64,000 nt of DNA from Xenoacremonium recifei (Eukaryota; Ascomycota; Sordariomycetes; Hypocreales; Nectriaceae): positions 558,001 to 622,000 of the forward strand of contig WOFQ01000001.1 of the NCBI GenBank assembly GCA_012184525.1, written 5' to 3'. Each line of letters begins with the position of its first letter. Position 1 is the stretch's first letter. Below are positions 47,705-58,638 of this stretch, piece after piece. The position numbers and the translations under genes were made by a program. Below the pieces are notes generated by a model. The model was not told the origin of the DNA, did not search any database, and saw only the letters and a program-made list of their open reading frames with translations.

Positions 47705-49231
47705 ATGTGCAATCCGGAGGATGAGCAGAACCCAGCCGGTTCAGGAGCCATCGAAGTCGTACGTCTTGGTCCCATTATGGCTCCATTCAATCTGGGGAAG
47801 CCTCACGCTTACTTTGGCGTTATATGGCTCACATAGGACAACGATTCCGACTCCACCTATTCTGAAGCGTGAGGCGGCATGGATGAAACGCCTCCAGTTG
47901 CGCAAGCTGATCTGCGGCCAGAACACGGATTACAGATACCGAATCACTGAGATCCTCTATTTTGAACTACAAGTGGGAAAATGGGCGACGATACCACGCT
48001 TTCGAGGATGGTGCTTACTGGTAAGGCCACGAGACAGCAATTTTTGGAATTTCATGATAGAGCTTACCATTGCCGAAGGGGCCCCAACGATGATCGTCAG
48101 CAGGAGGCCGAAGACCTCATGTAAGTTATCAAACGAAAGACTCACAGAGAAATTTAGTCTCATTATCCCAACTAGGCATGAGATGTATCGCATCGTCCTT
48201 GACGGCAAACTCTACGCCGCGCCCATTCCGGATGACCTGCAGGTGCGCTATTCGCCCTCCTCAACAGCTGACCTTCTCACCATTGACAATCTGTAGTCCG
48301 TACTGGATGTAGGCTGCGGTACAGGAATCTGGGCAATGTTGGCTCCCCCGTCCTGCCTCCAGCACCAGCAATTTTTTAGGTTCTAACCAAGTTTACAGCG
48401 AGTTTGCAGACGAACACCCATCCGCTGAGGTGGTTGGTGTAGATCTCTCGCCCATTCAGCCGTCATTCATTCCGCCAAACTGCAAGTTTGAGGTCGATGA
48501 TATCAACAAGGAATGGACATATCCCAAGGACAAGTTCGACTTTGTTCATATCCGTGCCATGACGGGCTGCATTACCGATTGGGTCGAGCTGCATAAGAAG
48601 GCCTTCGCGTAAGTACTCGCATAATTGCCATATTCACAAAATCCTGATATATGTAGACACCTCAAACCCGGTGGCTATGTCGAGCATGTCGAGCTTTGGG
48701 GCATTTCCAAGTCTGACGATGGCACGCTTCAGCCTGATTCGCCTTTGATGAAGTGGGTGGAAATCTTTGAGAAGATTGGTGATGCTCTAGGGAAGACCTT
48801 CTTCTACGGCCACAAAGCTGCCGATGCGGTTAGAGAAGCCGGGTTTGAGAATGTCGCCGAGCGAAGACTCAAGATCCCGATCGGCAGCTGGCCGAAGGAC
48901 AAACAGCTGAAGCAGTGGGGAGCCTGGAATCGTCAGTTCGTCTTGCAGGGCATCGAGGGATTCTCGATCCGTGGCTTGACAGAAATGCTCGGGGTAAGCT
49001 ATTGCGCATTCTTAAACATTTTCTTTTTCGACACCTCGCTGACGCAGACCTCACCAGTGGAGTTACGAAGATGCTCAGGTGTTCCTCGTCGATCTCCGAA
49101 AGCAGATCACAAATCCAAATGTCCACGCTTATGTTGAGATGTAAGCATCTACCCCATCTCGTATAGTTCAACGGCTCCCTACTAATTTGATGTATAGGAC
49201 TATCATTTACGGTCAAAAGCCTAAGGAATAG
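47705..49231 (+). CDS. LaeA-like SAM-dependent methyltransferase
   Basis: Ten exons: 47705-47758, 47837-47868, 47922-48020, 48079-48120, 48176-48242, 48297-48337, 48399-48608, 48657-48993, 49058-49140 and 49198-49231; introns of 48-78 bp; 332 residues, all junctions in frame. The N-terminal part (YKWENGRRYHAFEDGAYW, then GPNDDRQQ) and DGKLYAAPI are typical of the LaeA/TAM-like group. SAM motif I is VLDVGCGTGIWA at 100-111, followed by EVVGVDLSPIQP and a LKPGGYVEH strand. Such proteins are numerous in fungi; some are secondary-metabolite enzymes and LaeA itself is a global regulator. The substrate here is unknown. It lies 1.6 kb from the P450 and converges with a HET gene. Confidence 0.87.
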
Positions 49232-49423
49232 GATCCCAGATATTGTCTCTTTCCTTTCACTTCTCTTGAGACTTAATGAACAGCGTACCAGGCGCAGGGG
49301 GGGATTAGGCGTTGTTTGCCCAATTCCGCAACATGCCAGAGTCTTCACAGGCACAACTTATCTGAAGAATTATCAATCTTTAAAGCGAGCTCTGTCTTTC
49401 ATAGCTAGTCTAGTGCCAGGCGT

Positions 49424-51676
49424 TTAAACAACTCGATAATCATAAAATCCGGGTCGATCTCCCATGCTGAGATATTCGCTTTCGTCTAGTTGCACATAGT
49501 CGCTAAAATCAGCGTGCCCTACTTTCTCGTGCAGAATATCTTCAAACAAGCGCGCGTATCCAAGTCTAGAATATTCCCCCTTAGCAGCGGTTCTCTGAAG
49601 TACAAGTGAGTGACCTCGAAATCTCTGGCCGCCAGGAGAAGACCATTGATAGTTGAACAAAGCCAAATATACGGTAGATCTTTCAGAGGTGGGCGGAGGG
49701 AAAGTTTCGTCAAGTATAGGCTCGGTTCGATCATCATTTGTGGTGGCCGCTTGCTCTTCTGTGATCTTTTGACTTGGGTGCAAGTAGAGATAGTTTTTGA
49801 CGTATTTCTCCACGCCGTATGGGAAGAATTCGGCCGAGACGTTAGGTGGGAATCTCCCAGTCATATCGATCTCATGAGTTGAGAGGTGCGCTCGAATGAG
49901 AGGGCCATGAAGGATCAAGTATCCGTTAATGACAGAGCCCAACCTCGATCCTGGGGTGGTAACCTGTACGTCCTTGACTGAAACAACCGGAGGGGCACGA
50001 GGCTCAAGCTCCGATTCCGCTTGAAAGATCTCATCCATATATCCGAAGGTAAAATTTGACGTCGAACCACCGAGAAATGGCTCCATTGATGCCCACGACC
50101 AGCTTGGGGCTCGATAAGGCAGCGGTGAAGACACTTTCTTCCCTCCTCGAGTAGTCCACAGCAGATCCTGCAGCATCCGATGGCGCCAGAGGCCAGCAAA
50201 ATAGTCCTCCTCTGGAACCTGCGCAAGATGTCTGTACATAGAAACAATGCCAGCGAAGGCAATCAGTCTATCAGACTCAAATGTGAATTGCCGAGTCGTG
50301 TAATCCTCCAGCAGGTTGCTCCAAACAGTTCTCGGTGAGTACTGGCTATCATCAGAGGCATCTATTTCCATGTTGTAAAGCCGCTCGAGCGGGATGGTGA
50401 GGATGACATCACGCAAGATATCGAACTTGTATCCTGCGCAGGTCTCATTGCACATGTAGCCAACTTTATCAGAATTCGATGACCACCAAAGCTGGTCTCT
50501 TGCACAGTATATAGTTCGCGGAGACAGAACATACTCCTGATAGACCCAGCCCCGACGAAAGAAAGGCCGCTTGAGAACCTGCTGGGCGTATTGGTCGCGA
50601 TTGATAATCCTCAGGTGTCTGCTCTGCAATTTTGAGTCCTCGAAGCCTGTCCACGTAGGGCTGAAAACAACAGGAATCTTTAGCAAAGAGTCCTGTTTCA
50701 GCCCTGTGAAGGGGTCGTCAGCTCCTGTTGCGGAAATTGTGGCATGTGCCTGCGCATAAACGGAGGCCATCAGCGCAGCCTCGTTCTGCCAGTCTTCTTT
50801 AGAATCTTGAATGATGCATAAGGAGTCGATCCAAAGGTACGGTATATCAAGTGACCATGAAAGCTCTATCGCATCTTGAAAAGTAGCAGGAAGCATAGCA
50901 AACGGGATGTCAGACTTGAACTCGTCTACCAAGCTCATCAAAAGGCGGGGTGGCTGCCTCGATCCCCATGGATGACTTAGAGCTGCAAATTTAAGAGATG
51001 ACGATAAGTCGGCTGTCTCTACAAGTTTGACCTCCAAGCTTGTGTCTTCACTGGAGTTCTTTGATATAGACAGCATTCTCGTTGGGAGTCGCGCCGGGAA
51101 GCCTGTTGTCGGTCGAGGTGTTTCGAGCCAGAGCTTCATTCTCTTCACGGAGTCTTCCCGAGAATATTTAGAAAGCCACGTCTCTTGAGCACTGCGCGAC
51201 TCCATATCTTTTCTTGGTCAGTTCAACTTACGTGACGAGGGCTTGTCAGACTCACCGACTGTTATGAGAGACATTAATTCGTGGATGTTGTCATAGAGAA
51301 GACGGCTTCCCTCCCGCTGAACGTAGAAGAATGCGAGGTCCATCAATTCGCCGCGAGATTCCTCATCAGACTGGATCATAGGGATACCAATCCGTTCTTC
51401 CTGCATGTAAGCTTCATAGCCCGGGCGACGAATGCATTGTTCGTAAATAAGCGCGCACAATGCACAGTTCTGAGAGGACTCGGCCAGACCGTTCAAAGTG
51501 TGATGGAGGAACGGTTCTGGGCCCTTCTCAGAGTCCGACTCCTCTTGTAACTTCGTCTTCCAGCCCTCGATGCTAAATTTGACTACGTTCTCAATGGCGC
51601 CGGGCAAAATGTCAACAGCAGGCACGTATCGCCCCTCGAACAAGCTGGTGCATGACGAGCAGTAAACGGGGTCCAT
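49424..51676 (-). CDS. HET-domain protein (heterokaryon incompatibility)
   Basis: Two exons, 51676-51256 and 51207-49424, with a 48-bp intron; 734 residues. The start MDPVYCSSC is the first ATG; an open extension upstream lacks one. The N-terminus carries CSSC and a later CALC pair, perhaps a metal site. The HET domain has FAALSHPWG near 215, YLWIDSLCIIQDSKEDW near 262-278 and the RRGWVYQEYVLSPR block, matching the three conserved HET motifs. HET proteins mediate cell death in vegetative incompatibility, in the cytosol. It is followed upstream by a second HET gene in the same orientation. Confidence 0.88.
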
Positions 51677-52248
51677 CTCCGATCTCAGAAGGGAGACTAA
51701 GTGAGCATAAATATCGCAAAAGTCAAAGAGAAGCCAGAACACCAAGTTTTCGTGGGTTTAAAGAGTTTCTTGCGCCCAACAAGCTGCTTCTTCGTGGTCT
51801 CGCCCTTAGGCCGCATTTCGGGCGGGGTTGCATCTGCTGACCACAAGAGCTGACAGCCTGATACAGCGATGAGACAGTCCTTTGCTTCCTTCGAAGAGAA
51901 CTAGCCACAGTGGCTCCAGAGAAAAAAAGGCTCTTTCATTATAAGTAACTGCGACTCAGCGTTTCATCGTGCTGTTCTTAAATGATCGGAAGGGCATCAA
52001 AACATCGCCAATTTCCCGGTCAGCCCTTGCGAGCCTGGTCCAGGTTCGAGGGAAAGGATCTTTTTTTTAATCTCAACTGGAAACGAGAAAGTCTGCCAAT
52101 GCTAGCCTTAAGCAAGAGATACAACCGAAAGTAATTGACGGACCCCGCAGCTGAATGAACTCCATTATATGTAGTCTCGACAAACTCGTCTACATCCAAG
52201 TTATAAATAGACATTGCAGAGATGAGATTGCCCTAGCCTGCAATCACT
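51677..52248. other. Intergenic between two HET genes
   Basis: 572 bp holding the promoter of the first HET gene and the 3' end of the second. Several small antisense open frames look like chance. Nothing else seen. Confidence 0.4.
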
Positions 52249-53799
52249 TCACGGGCGCTCAGCAGCGCGGCCTCCAACAATAAATTCGCGCTCTGACCAT
52301 GCCTTTCCCTCAATAGTCTCTTTGGAAACAAAAGCATATTCCAAACAACGAAACTTAGCCCCGGCGAATTTGTCAACGATCATCAGAACATGATCATTGG
52401 GGTCCTTCATCATGCCCAAAGTCGCGTTCGTATATTGCTCCTTCTTGCCGATCAAGATGGCACAATAGTCCCCTTCAAACTCGGGCAATATTTCCCATAT
52501 CTGACCCTCGACTGATTCGAATGTTGAGCCGCTCTTCTCGCATGAGGCTCGGGCCACGGATGCTCCCACGGCATCGAACGTGTGGTAGCCGGTCTCGTCC
52601 ATGGATCCCTTCGGGGTGTCCCTGATCATCCACCATCCATCCATCACCAGAGACACTTGCCTGTCTCCATCTTCTTTCGTTGGAACAACGGCTCTGCCGA
52701 GCGGGCTTGGTTTGGGGAACACGGGTATGGTTGATAGCTCCGGGTTGTTGTCCAGGTGAGTTGCGATGCCCAGCCATTCCGCCCGATGACCCTGCTTCAG
52801 CATGGCTTGCATCAGCGCAATGGTCGCTTTTAGGCGGTCACCTTCTCCAAATTTTGTTGTATCAAGAGTTACCCCCATAAGGCCCATTAAGCTGAAAACC
52901 ATGTCGACAGAGTACTTCGCCGAGCGCATGAAGGACGAGCGCCAAACGGCGTTGGCCATGCCCTCTTTGCCCTTGAGGTCCAGCGCCCCGATCAAAGCCG
53001 CCATTGCGCTCCACTGCCACCCCTTATCGCCAAGGATGGTAATGTTCTTGAGAAGAACCTCATCAGACAGCAGCTTCTTCCAGTCCTTGTCAAACTTTTG
53101 CATATGGCAGCGTCCGACCATCGACATCATCAACAAGAACTTCATATCTGCGATAGCAGCAGTTTCCGGCTCGATCTCCTGGATCTTCACTGGAAAATGT
53201 GATTGGAGGACGTAGTCACCATCAACCCAGCGGAAGAGGCAGTGGGCTGAAGGAGGCGCAATTGCTTCTTGAAGAGTCCACGCTCGATGGATCCAGTCCG
53301 TTTCATCAAAGAGCGTCGCGAGTCTTAAGAGCCCGCTAGGGATGACAATGCAGTCTTTGCATTTGCTGTAAATGCTGTACATGTGCTGGATCTGCCAGGC
53401 CTTATCTTCATCGTCGCTCTGGATAATGCAAAGTCCGTCGAGCCAGAGATACTCGCATTCAAGGCGCAGTGACGCGAGACATGCGATGCGCAGAACTTCG
53501 ACCGAGATCCCATTTGCATCAGCTGCTCCGTCGATAGACATCCGTGCTTTGGGGAAGCCATCATTCTCGCGTGGCTTAAGACCTCGCCACACGTAGGATA
53601 TCGTCGAATACTGCCCAGCTGGAATTTCGCTGAACTGGACTACTCGCAGCGCTTCGCGGCGGGCGAATTTGCCACAGTCGAGAAAACGGAAATGGCACTG
53701 AGGGGCATTGGCGAGAGAGATTGGGGCATCGCAGATCTTGTCGAAGGGAATGTCCAGTACTGGCTCTGGGTGCCCGGAATCGTCTGAAGAACAGCCCAT
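52249..53799 (-). CDS. HET-domain protein with N-terminal MGC motif
   Basis: Single exon, 516 residues from the ATG at 53799 (MGCSSDDSG); another in-frame ATG lies at 53823. HET motifs are STISYVWRG near 63, YLWLDGLCIIQSDDED near 117-132 and HRAWTLQEA near 170. The later part (YSVDMVFSLMGLMG) matches the usual region after the HET domain. If 53799 is the true start, Gly2-Cys3 would allow myristoylation plus palmitoylation and hence plasma-membrane anchoring. Expected role: incompatibility-type cell death. The sequence appears intact. Confidence 0.85.
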   Translation of the reverse strand: MGCSSDDSGHPEPVLDIPFDKICDAPISLANAPQCHFRFLDCGKFARREALRVVQFSEIPAGQYSTISYVWRGLKPRENDGFPKARMSIDGAADANGISVEVLRIACLASLRLECEYLWLDGLCIIQSDDEDKAWQIQHMYSIYSKCKDCIVIPSGLLRLATLFDETDWIHRAWTLQEAIAPPSAHCLFRWVDGDYVLQSHFPVKIQEIEPETAAIADMKFLLMMSMVGRCHMQKFDKDWKKLLSDEVLLKNITILGDKGWQWSAMAALIGALDLKGKEGMANAVWRSSFMRSAKYSVDMVFSLMGLMGVTLDTTKFGEGDRLKATIALMQAMLKQGHRAEWLGIATHLDNNPELSTIPVFPKPSPLGRAVVPTKEDGDRQVSLVMDGWWMIRDTPKGSMDETGYHTFDAVGASVARASCEKSGSTFESVEGQIWEILPEFEGDYCAILIGKKEQYTNATLGMMKDPNDHVLMIVDKFAGAKFRCLEYAFVSKETIEGKAWSEREFIVGGRAAERP

Positions 53800-54293
53800 T
53801 ATATCAAAAGTCAAATTGCACATATAAATATTGGGCAATGTCTTTTCTCGAGAGATGGGCTGCTCGGGCTTTTCTGCAGCTATAAGCAGCTCCAGTAAGC
53901 AGCTGAATGAGGGGTTGAGATCTTTCAGCTCGCCACGTCACGACAGTTGAACCGTACTACATCCTAATCGAGCAGCCTGCATGAATATTTGAAGTCTCAG
54001 CTCATCCAATCTGTAGTATGTTCTATTCTTGTAGACCCAATCGTCTTTCTCTTCATTTGGTTGGTTAAAATTATTTTCCAGTCTCAATATTTAGTGTACA
54101 CCCGTCTCAGAAGCCGTGCCTCGGTGAGAAAGTGGCGTTCGTCGATACGTTCCAGGTCGACATTAGCTCCTAGCAGGTTGTCCTCATGCGACAAGGCAAT
54201 ATCCAGATAAATGCTTCAACATCTTACAAAGGGAAGTCCTTCCCTCTCCGCAACGGCGAACTCGCTCCATGCTCTCCTACACGATCGCGTAGA
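53800..54293. other. Intergenic, nothing seen
   Basis: 494 bp between the second HET gene and the oxidase 3' end, both on the minus strand. It should contain the HET promoter. No other feature recognised. Confidence 0.4.
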
Positions 54294-55579
54294 TCATAGC
54301 TTCGACCCCACGGACCTTGACGATGGCGCTTCGTAAGCAAAAGGCGCAAGATTCTTGGCCATATCTGCCACTTGCTGGGCTACACCCCAGCTTATCTCAT
54401 AACCGCGACCTCCAGCGCCATACGCATGAATGACATGCCTCCTCCGGCCGCTCTCGCTGTCTTTCGCTTCTACCTCCACTCGCATTCCTCCTTCGCGAGC
54501 GGGCCGACGACCGACGACATCTTTGATGACGTGTAGGTCAACCTCGCCTTCTGGTCTCTCCTTGCTTGCCAGAGGGATGATAGGTTGCGCACTCGCGAGG
54601 AGGCGATGCCGAGTCTCGGCGGAGGGATCAGTCCGCCAGTCGTTTGGTTCCTTGGTGCCTCCAATGACAGTTCCGCCATTAAAGAAGCGAGGGATGATGA
54701 AGCTCCATGAACCGTCGCTCTTTTGCCTAGTCACAGTCTTCGTCGCCGAAGTCAAGTTTGTCAAGACTGTCTGGCCTGAAGCAAGGTTGTCAGCAAACTG
54801 AAGGGTGCTTGCGTGGAAGGTTAACATGAGAAACACATACCCCGAATGGGAAAGCATTTCGGATCTCCGAACCCCATGCCGCTCGCGTTGATCACCAAAC
54901 GAACATTCGGTGCCAGGCTGTAAGCTTCCCACTCGCTCTTGAGCTCACGGCCCAGGGAGCGACCGCCTTGGAGAACAAATTTCCGCAGAAGATTGCCGCA
55001 ATATAGTGGCGAGTTGATGCAGTAAGTTTGGTACTCGTAACCAAGTCGCGCACCATCGGGGAGTTCACTAGGACTATACTTGCGATAGCCTGGCAAGCCC
55101 GTTTCATACAAGAAGCTCTCCGCATCTTGCTCCTCGTACTCGGCGGTCGGGGCATCAAGATACTCGACGCCCAACACCTGGCTGATCCCTATCCATGGCT
55201 CGGTCTTGATCTGCTGTGCAAACTCACCCGCCGCGTGCTTCAGCCACTTGGCCTCCTGTCGCAGTTGCGGCGTTGAGGCCGGGATGGGGCGGACATGAGC
55301 GCCAGCCCACATTGAAGCATAGTCAGCTGAGTGCTTAATCGGCGCGCCAGGGATGGACGTCGGCCATTCTCGCGCAACAAGTAGAACATTGGCTTTGTGA
55401 GTGAGGCCGTGCTCGGCAATGAGTGCCTGAAGCTTCAGGGCGCTCGTCAAGCCGATGATACCAGCACTAGGGACGCGTTGTTAGTACGGTATTTGGGATA
55501 GGGGCGGTCTGGCGGAAACTGCTCACCCGACAACGACAATTGTTGACGGCGCAGCGTCATTCTGGTGTTCTTGAGACAT
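54294..55579 (-). CDS. Peroxisomal D-amino-acid oxidase
   Basis: Three exons, 55579-55527, 55466-54841 and 54775-54294; introns of 60 and 65 bp; 386 residues. The FAD-binding motif VVGAGIIGLTSAL is rebuilt across the first intron (GAGIIG at 18-23). HSADYASMWAGAHVRP near 60-75 and YGAGGRGYEISWGVA near the C-terminus are signatures of D-amino-acid / D-aspartate oxidases. The last three residues are SKL, the classic PTS1 signal. It oxidises D-amino acids to 2-oxo acids, ammonia and H2O2 in peroxisomes. A DAO proper versus D-aspartate oxidase cannot be separated here. Confidence 0.92.
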
Positions 55580-57231
55580 GCTGGCGAATGAGGTGCCAGT
55601 AGTTTAGAAATGAAGTGAAATGATTATATCAGCCGTGATCGCTGGCTAGCTGGACGATGTGGGTGCCTCAGACCGGGTTTCTTCATGTATAAATAGAATG
55701 TTGAAGACGGGCGAGATAGTCGGCGATTTGACTCATTATGTAAGGCGAGTCCGATTGCGGGGGAGTGGCTGGGATCATGCGAGGAAAGCAGGCTGATGAT
55801 TGCTTCGCTTCCGATGCATGTTCAATCAAAATGCTTTCTGGGCGTGTTGAGGCCGATTGCGGGCCGTTGAATTTGTGGATTGAGAAGCGGTAGCCGACAA
55901 GATCGGGTTTTCCTATCGGCCTGTTCTAGGACTGGCCGACATCGTTTGGCCGACGGGCAAATGGTTGGCCGTGATGGGAACGTTGATAAAAATGAACTGA
56001 CACTGGCATGAGGGACTGAAGAATCACTTACGAGAACTCATAACTCAAAATTCGGGCTCCGAATCTTACCGACCTCTTTAAAGACATTGTTGGGACCCGA
56101 TGCTCATACTATGGTAACCAAAAGTTGCGAAGACTTCCGCTATAGCTACCCTAGACTACTCTTTCCGAAGAATTGGGGCACAAAAAAAAAGACAATGACT
56201 CTTAGGGGACATCGCGAGAACTGTATCCTTACACATGTAATCCACGCTCCGGGAATTCCGATATTTGTTCTACAATGTTTGTAGTGTGAGTGGTACACCA
56301 CATATTCTCTGCTGGGACTGTGGCCCTTGTGATTTCGAAGCTGGCGATCTACTCTGCATTAAGGGACCACCTAGTCAGAGTTCTCCTACGCAAATTCCAG
56401 TCCGATTTCATCACGAGTCTCTTGCAAGACTAAAGTGAAGAGCTTTATACTTGCCAGTCCGTCGGTATACCGAAGTTCCTATTACCGGAGTTGAGAATCG
56501 GAGAGTCCCGGACGCGGCCCGGGTCCTGAACCAGAAAGCGGCACGGAGACGGAGGACACAACGATGCGGGGCCGGCCGGAGACTCGTTTGAGATACCGCC
56601 CGCTGATTAAGGTAGTGAGAATCAGTCACTGAGTCTTCAAGTTGGAGTCTCCTTGTAGAAATCCAAGATGAAGTCTCCCAATTGAGCGTCGAGGATCCAA
56701 GAATCTCCTGTCATCAAGACGAGAAGAGCTAGGGAACGCATCCACAACAATCAGAGGACAATAAATAAGGCGATTCAGTAAAAAAGGCAAGAAGTCTGAA
56801 GCGGCGATGTCCTAGAATGCTGGAACCACAAACAGAGTCAGGATGGTCAGATCTGTAGATCAACTAGCCTGTGGCGGCTCTGCGTTCTCGATCCGGCCCA
56901 TCGCTGACAGCCGATGACTGATGAAAGGTGTGAGGCGTTCCAGTGGTTCGGTCGCTGACGGAAGCATGGTTGGAAATAAGCACGCTATGATTGGCTGATG
57001 ACTCAATTCTGGCGGCTGTAGCCAATCACGGCGCGGGCGATTACTGCGCGCCAGCGGTCAGCGAAGGCGAAGTTGACCAGAGGTGGAGCCAGCGGTTTGG
57101 GTACAAATAAGTGAGCAAGTCTTCATGTTGAGGAAGTCGCAGAATCGGTATCACCAGCTCAAGATCTTCACTCAAAGACGTTTTATTCTTCTCACAGATT
57201 TTACTCTCCAACCTCTCTCACAACTTCTACA
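55580..57231. promoter_or_regulatory. Intergenic and metallothionein-like gene promoter
   Basis: About 1.65 kb without a recognised gene. Close to the Cys-rich gene lie an inverted CCAAT (ATTGG, 56990-56994), a TGACTCA (56999-57005, a bZIP AP-1/Gcn4-type site) and a CCAAT (57022-57026). These suggest CCAAT-complex and bZIP (stress or amino-acid) control. The rest appears featureless. Confidence 0.45.
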
Positions 57232-57659
57232 ATGACTGCCTCAACCTGCTGCGGAAAGGGTGCCACCTGCGCGTGTGGTATGTAATGGATACACACAAAC
57301 TCAACTACACAATCACTAACATTTATCACAGCCCAGCAAGCCACCTGCTCTTGCGGCCAGAAGTCGGCCCTCCACTGCACTTGCGAAAAGGCTAGCCAAG
57401 AGAACGCGGTTGAGGGCCCGCGATGCTCATGCCGTGCCCGCCCCGCCGGCGAATGCACTTGCGACCGGGCCTCCACCGAGAACTCGACCATCTCGGGCTC
57501 GACCTGTTCATGCGGCGCCCGCCCAGCTGGTTCGTGCACTTTGAGTTCCCCGGGATCGAGCAATGACTGACAGGGTTGTGTTTAGGCGGCTGCACCTGTG
57601 AGAAGGCCTCTGACGGTGGATACAACCCCGCGAATGAGATCGATTTCACCACCAAATAA
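57232..57659 (+). CDS. Cysteine-rich metallothionein-like protein (DUF7871-type)
   Basis: Three exons, 57232-57277, 57332-57529 and 57586-57659; introns of 54 and 56 bp; 105 residues. The protein is built of CxC modules: CC and CAC near the start, then CSCGQK, CTCEKA, CSCRARPAGECTC, CSCGARPAG and CTCEKA. The repeated order CSC...CTCEKA points to internal duplication. Such Cys-rich proteins bind Cu(I) or Zn in the cytosol and buffer or detoxify metal. The tail (YNPANEIDFTTK) is conserved-looking and Cys-free. The upstream bZIP and CCAAT sites fit stress induction. Confidence 0.86.
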
Positions 57660-58638
57660 GCGAAAAAGCAAAGCAGCATTCGATTTTGTTAATGACTGGA
57701 CTGAACTGGTTGGGACGGCGTTGGGAACTGGATTGTCGGCTGGCGGGCTGGTGCATCTACAAAGGGCATTGTGTATTGTTCGTGCGACGGAGAAGCATCA
57801 CGGGAGGGATCTTGGCACTTTATTCGCGTATTATTGCTGAAGTGAACTTGGCAATACTGTAAAACAAAATGGATGATATTGAATCACAATGAGTTTGAGC
57901 CTCAAGATTGGTGCCAAGTTAAACAGTCTCCGTGAGAAATACTGTGATGGGTGACTGTGGATAAGTGAGATGAATGATTGAGTGTGAGTGACAGCTGTTT
58001 GGAATGATGAGCCTCCTTCTCCAGAAGTTTGAATCGCGTCACCGAGATCCATGATAAGCTACGTCAATAGCAAATCGGCTCAGTAATATCTGCCACTGAT
58101 TCCAGCAGCTGCTGGAGCTTGCTGGAGCTTGGAGCTTGGGCGGGACTTCGTCTCGTCTCTGGAACGCTAGACCCTGAACCTGGCCAGCCGCCCCTGGACT
58201 TGTCAAACTTGTCTCACCGCCCAGCCTCCGCTAGCGAATTGAGGCGGATTCTGCCGGACAAATTGCAGAGCTTCAGTGGAGCTTTGGATGGGCGGTGTCG
58301 TGATTACTGTGCAGGCGCTGTGCGGCATCGGGCCAGCCCCCTGCAGCACCTGCCAAAGTTTTTGGGTGGTCAGATTGGATCAGCAGAGCACGGCTAAAAA
58401 ACCTCCCCTGTCGCGTCTGTCCAATATTTCCATCATTTCTTGAGCCTGCATCTTCATCGCACAATCGCGACAGAGCGTGACACCGGCGAATTTCATCACG
58501 GTCGGATTCCCTGCAGGCTCAGAGTCTCCCCCTTCACTTGGCTCCTGCAAACAAACATTCGAGCCGATTGCCTCCTGCAGAAGACCATCCATCAACCCGC
58601 GTCCCTCCACCATCCATCCACACAAATCGCAAGACGCG
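57660..58638. other. Intergenic with short tandem repeat
   Basis: 979 bp upstream of the RCC1 gene. GCTGGAGCTT is repeated at 58111-58120 and 58121-58130, with a partial third copy to 58137. The last ~150 bp are C-rich and probably form the transcription start and leader of the RCC1 gene. No gene seen. Confidence 0.4.
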
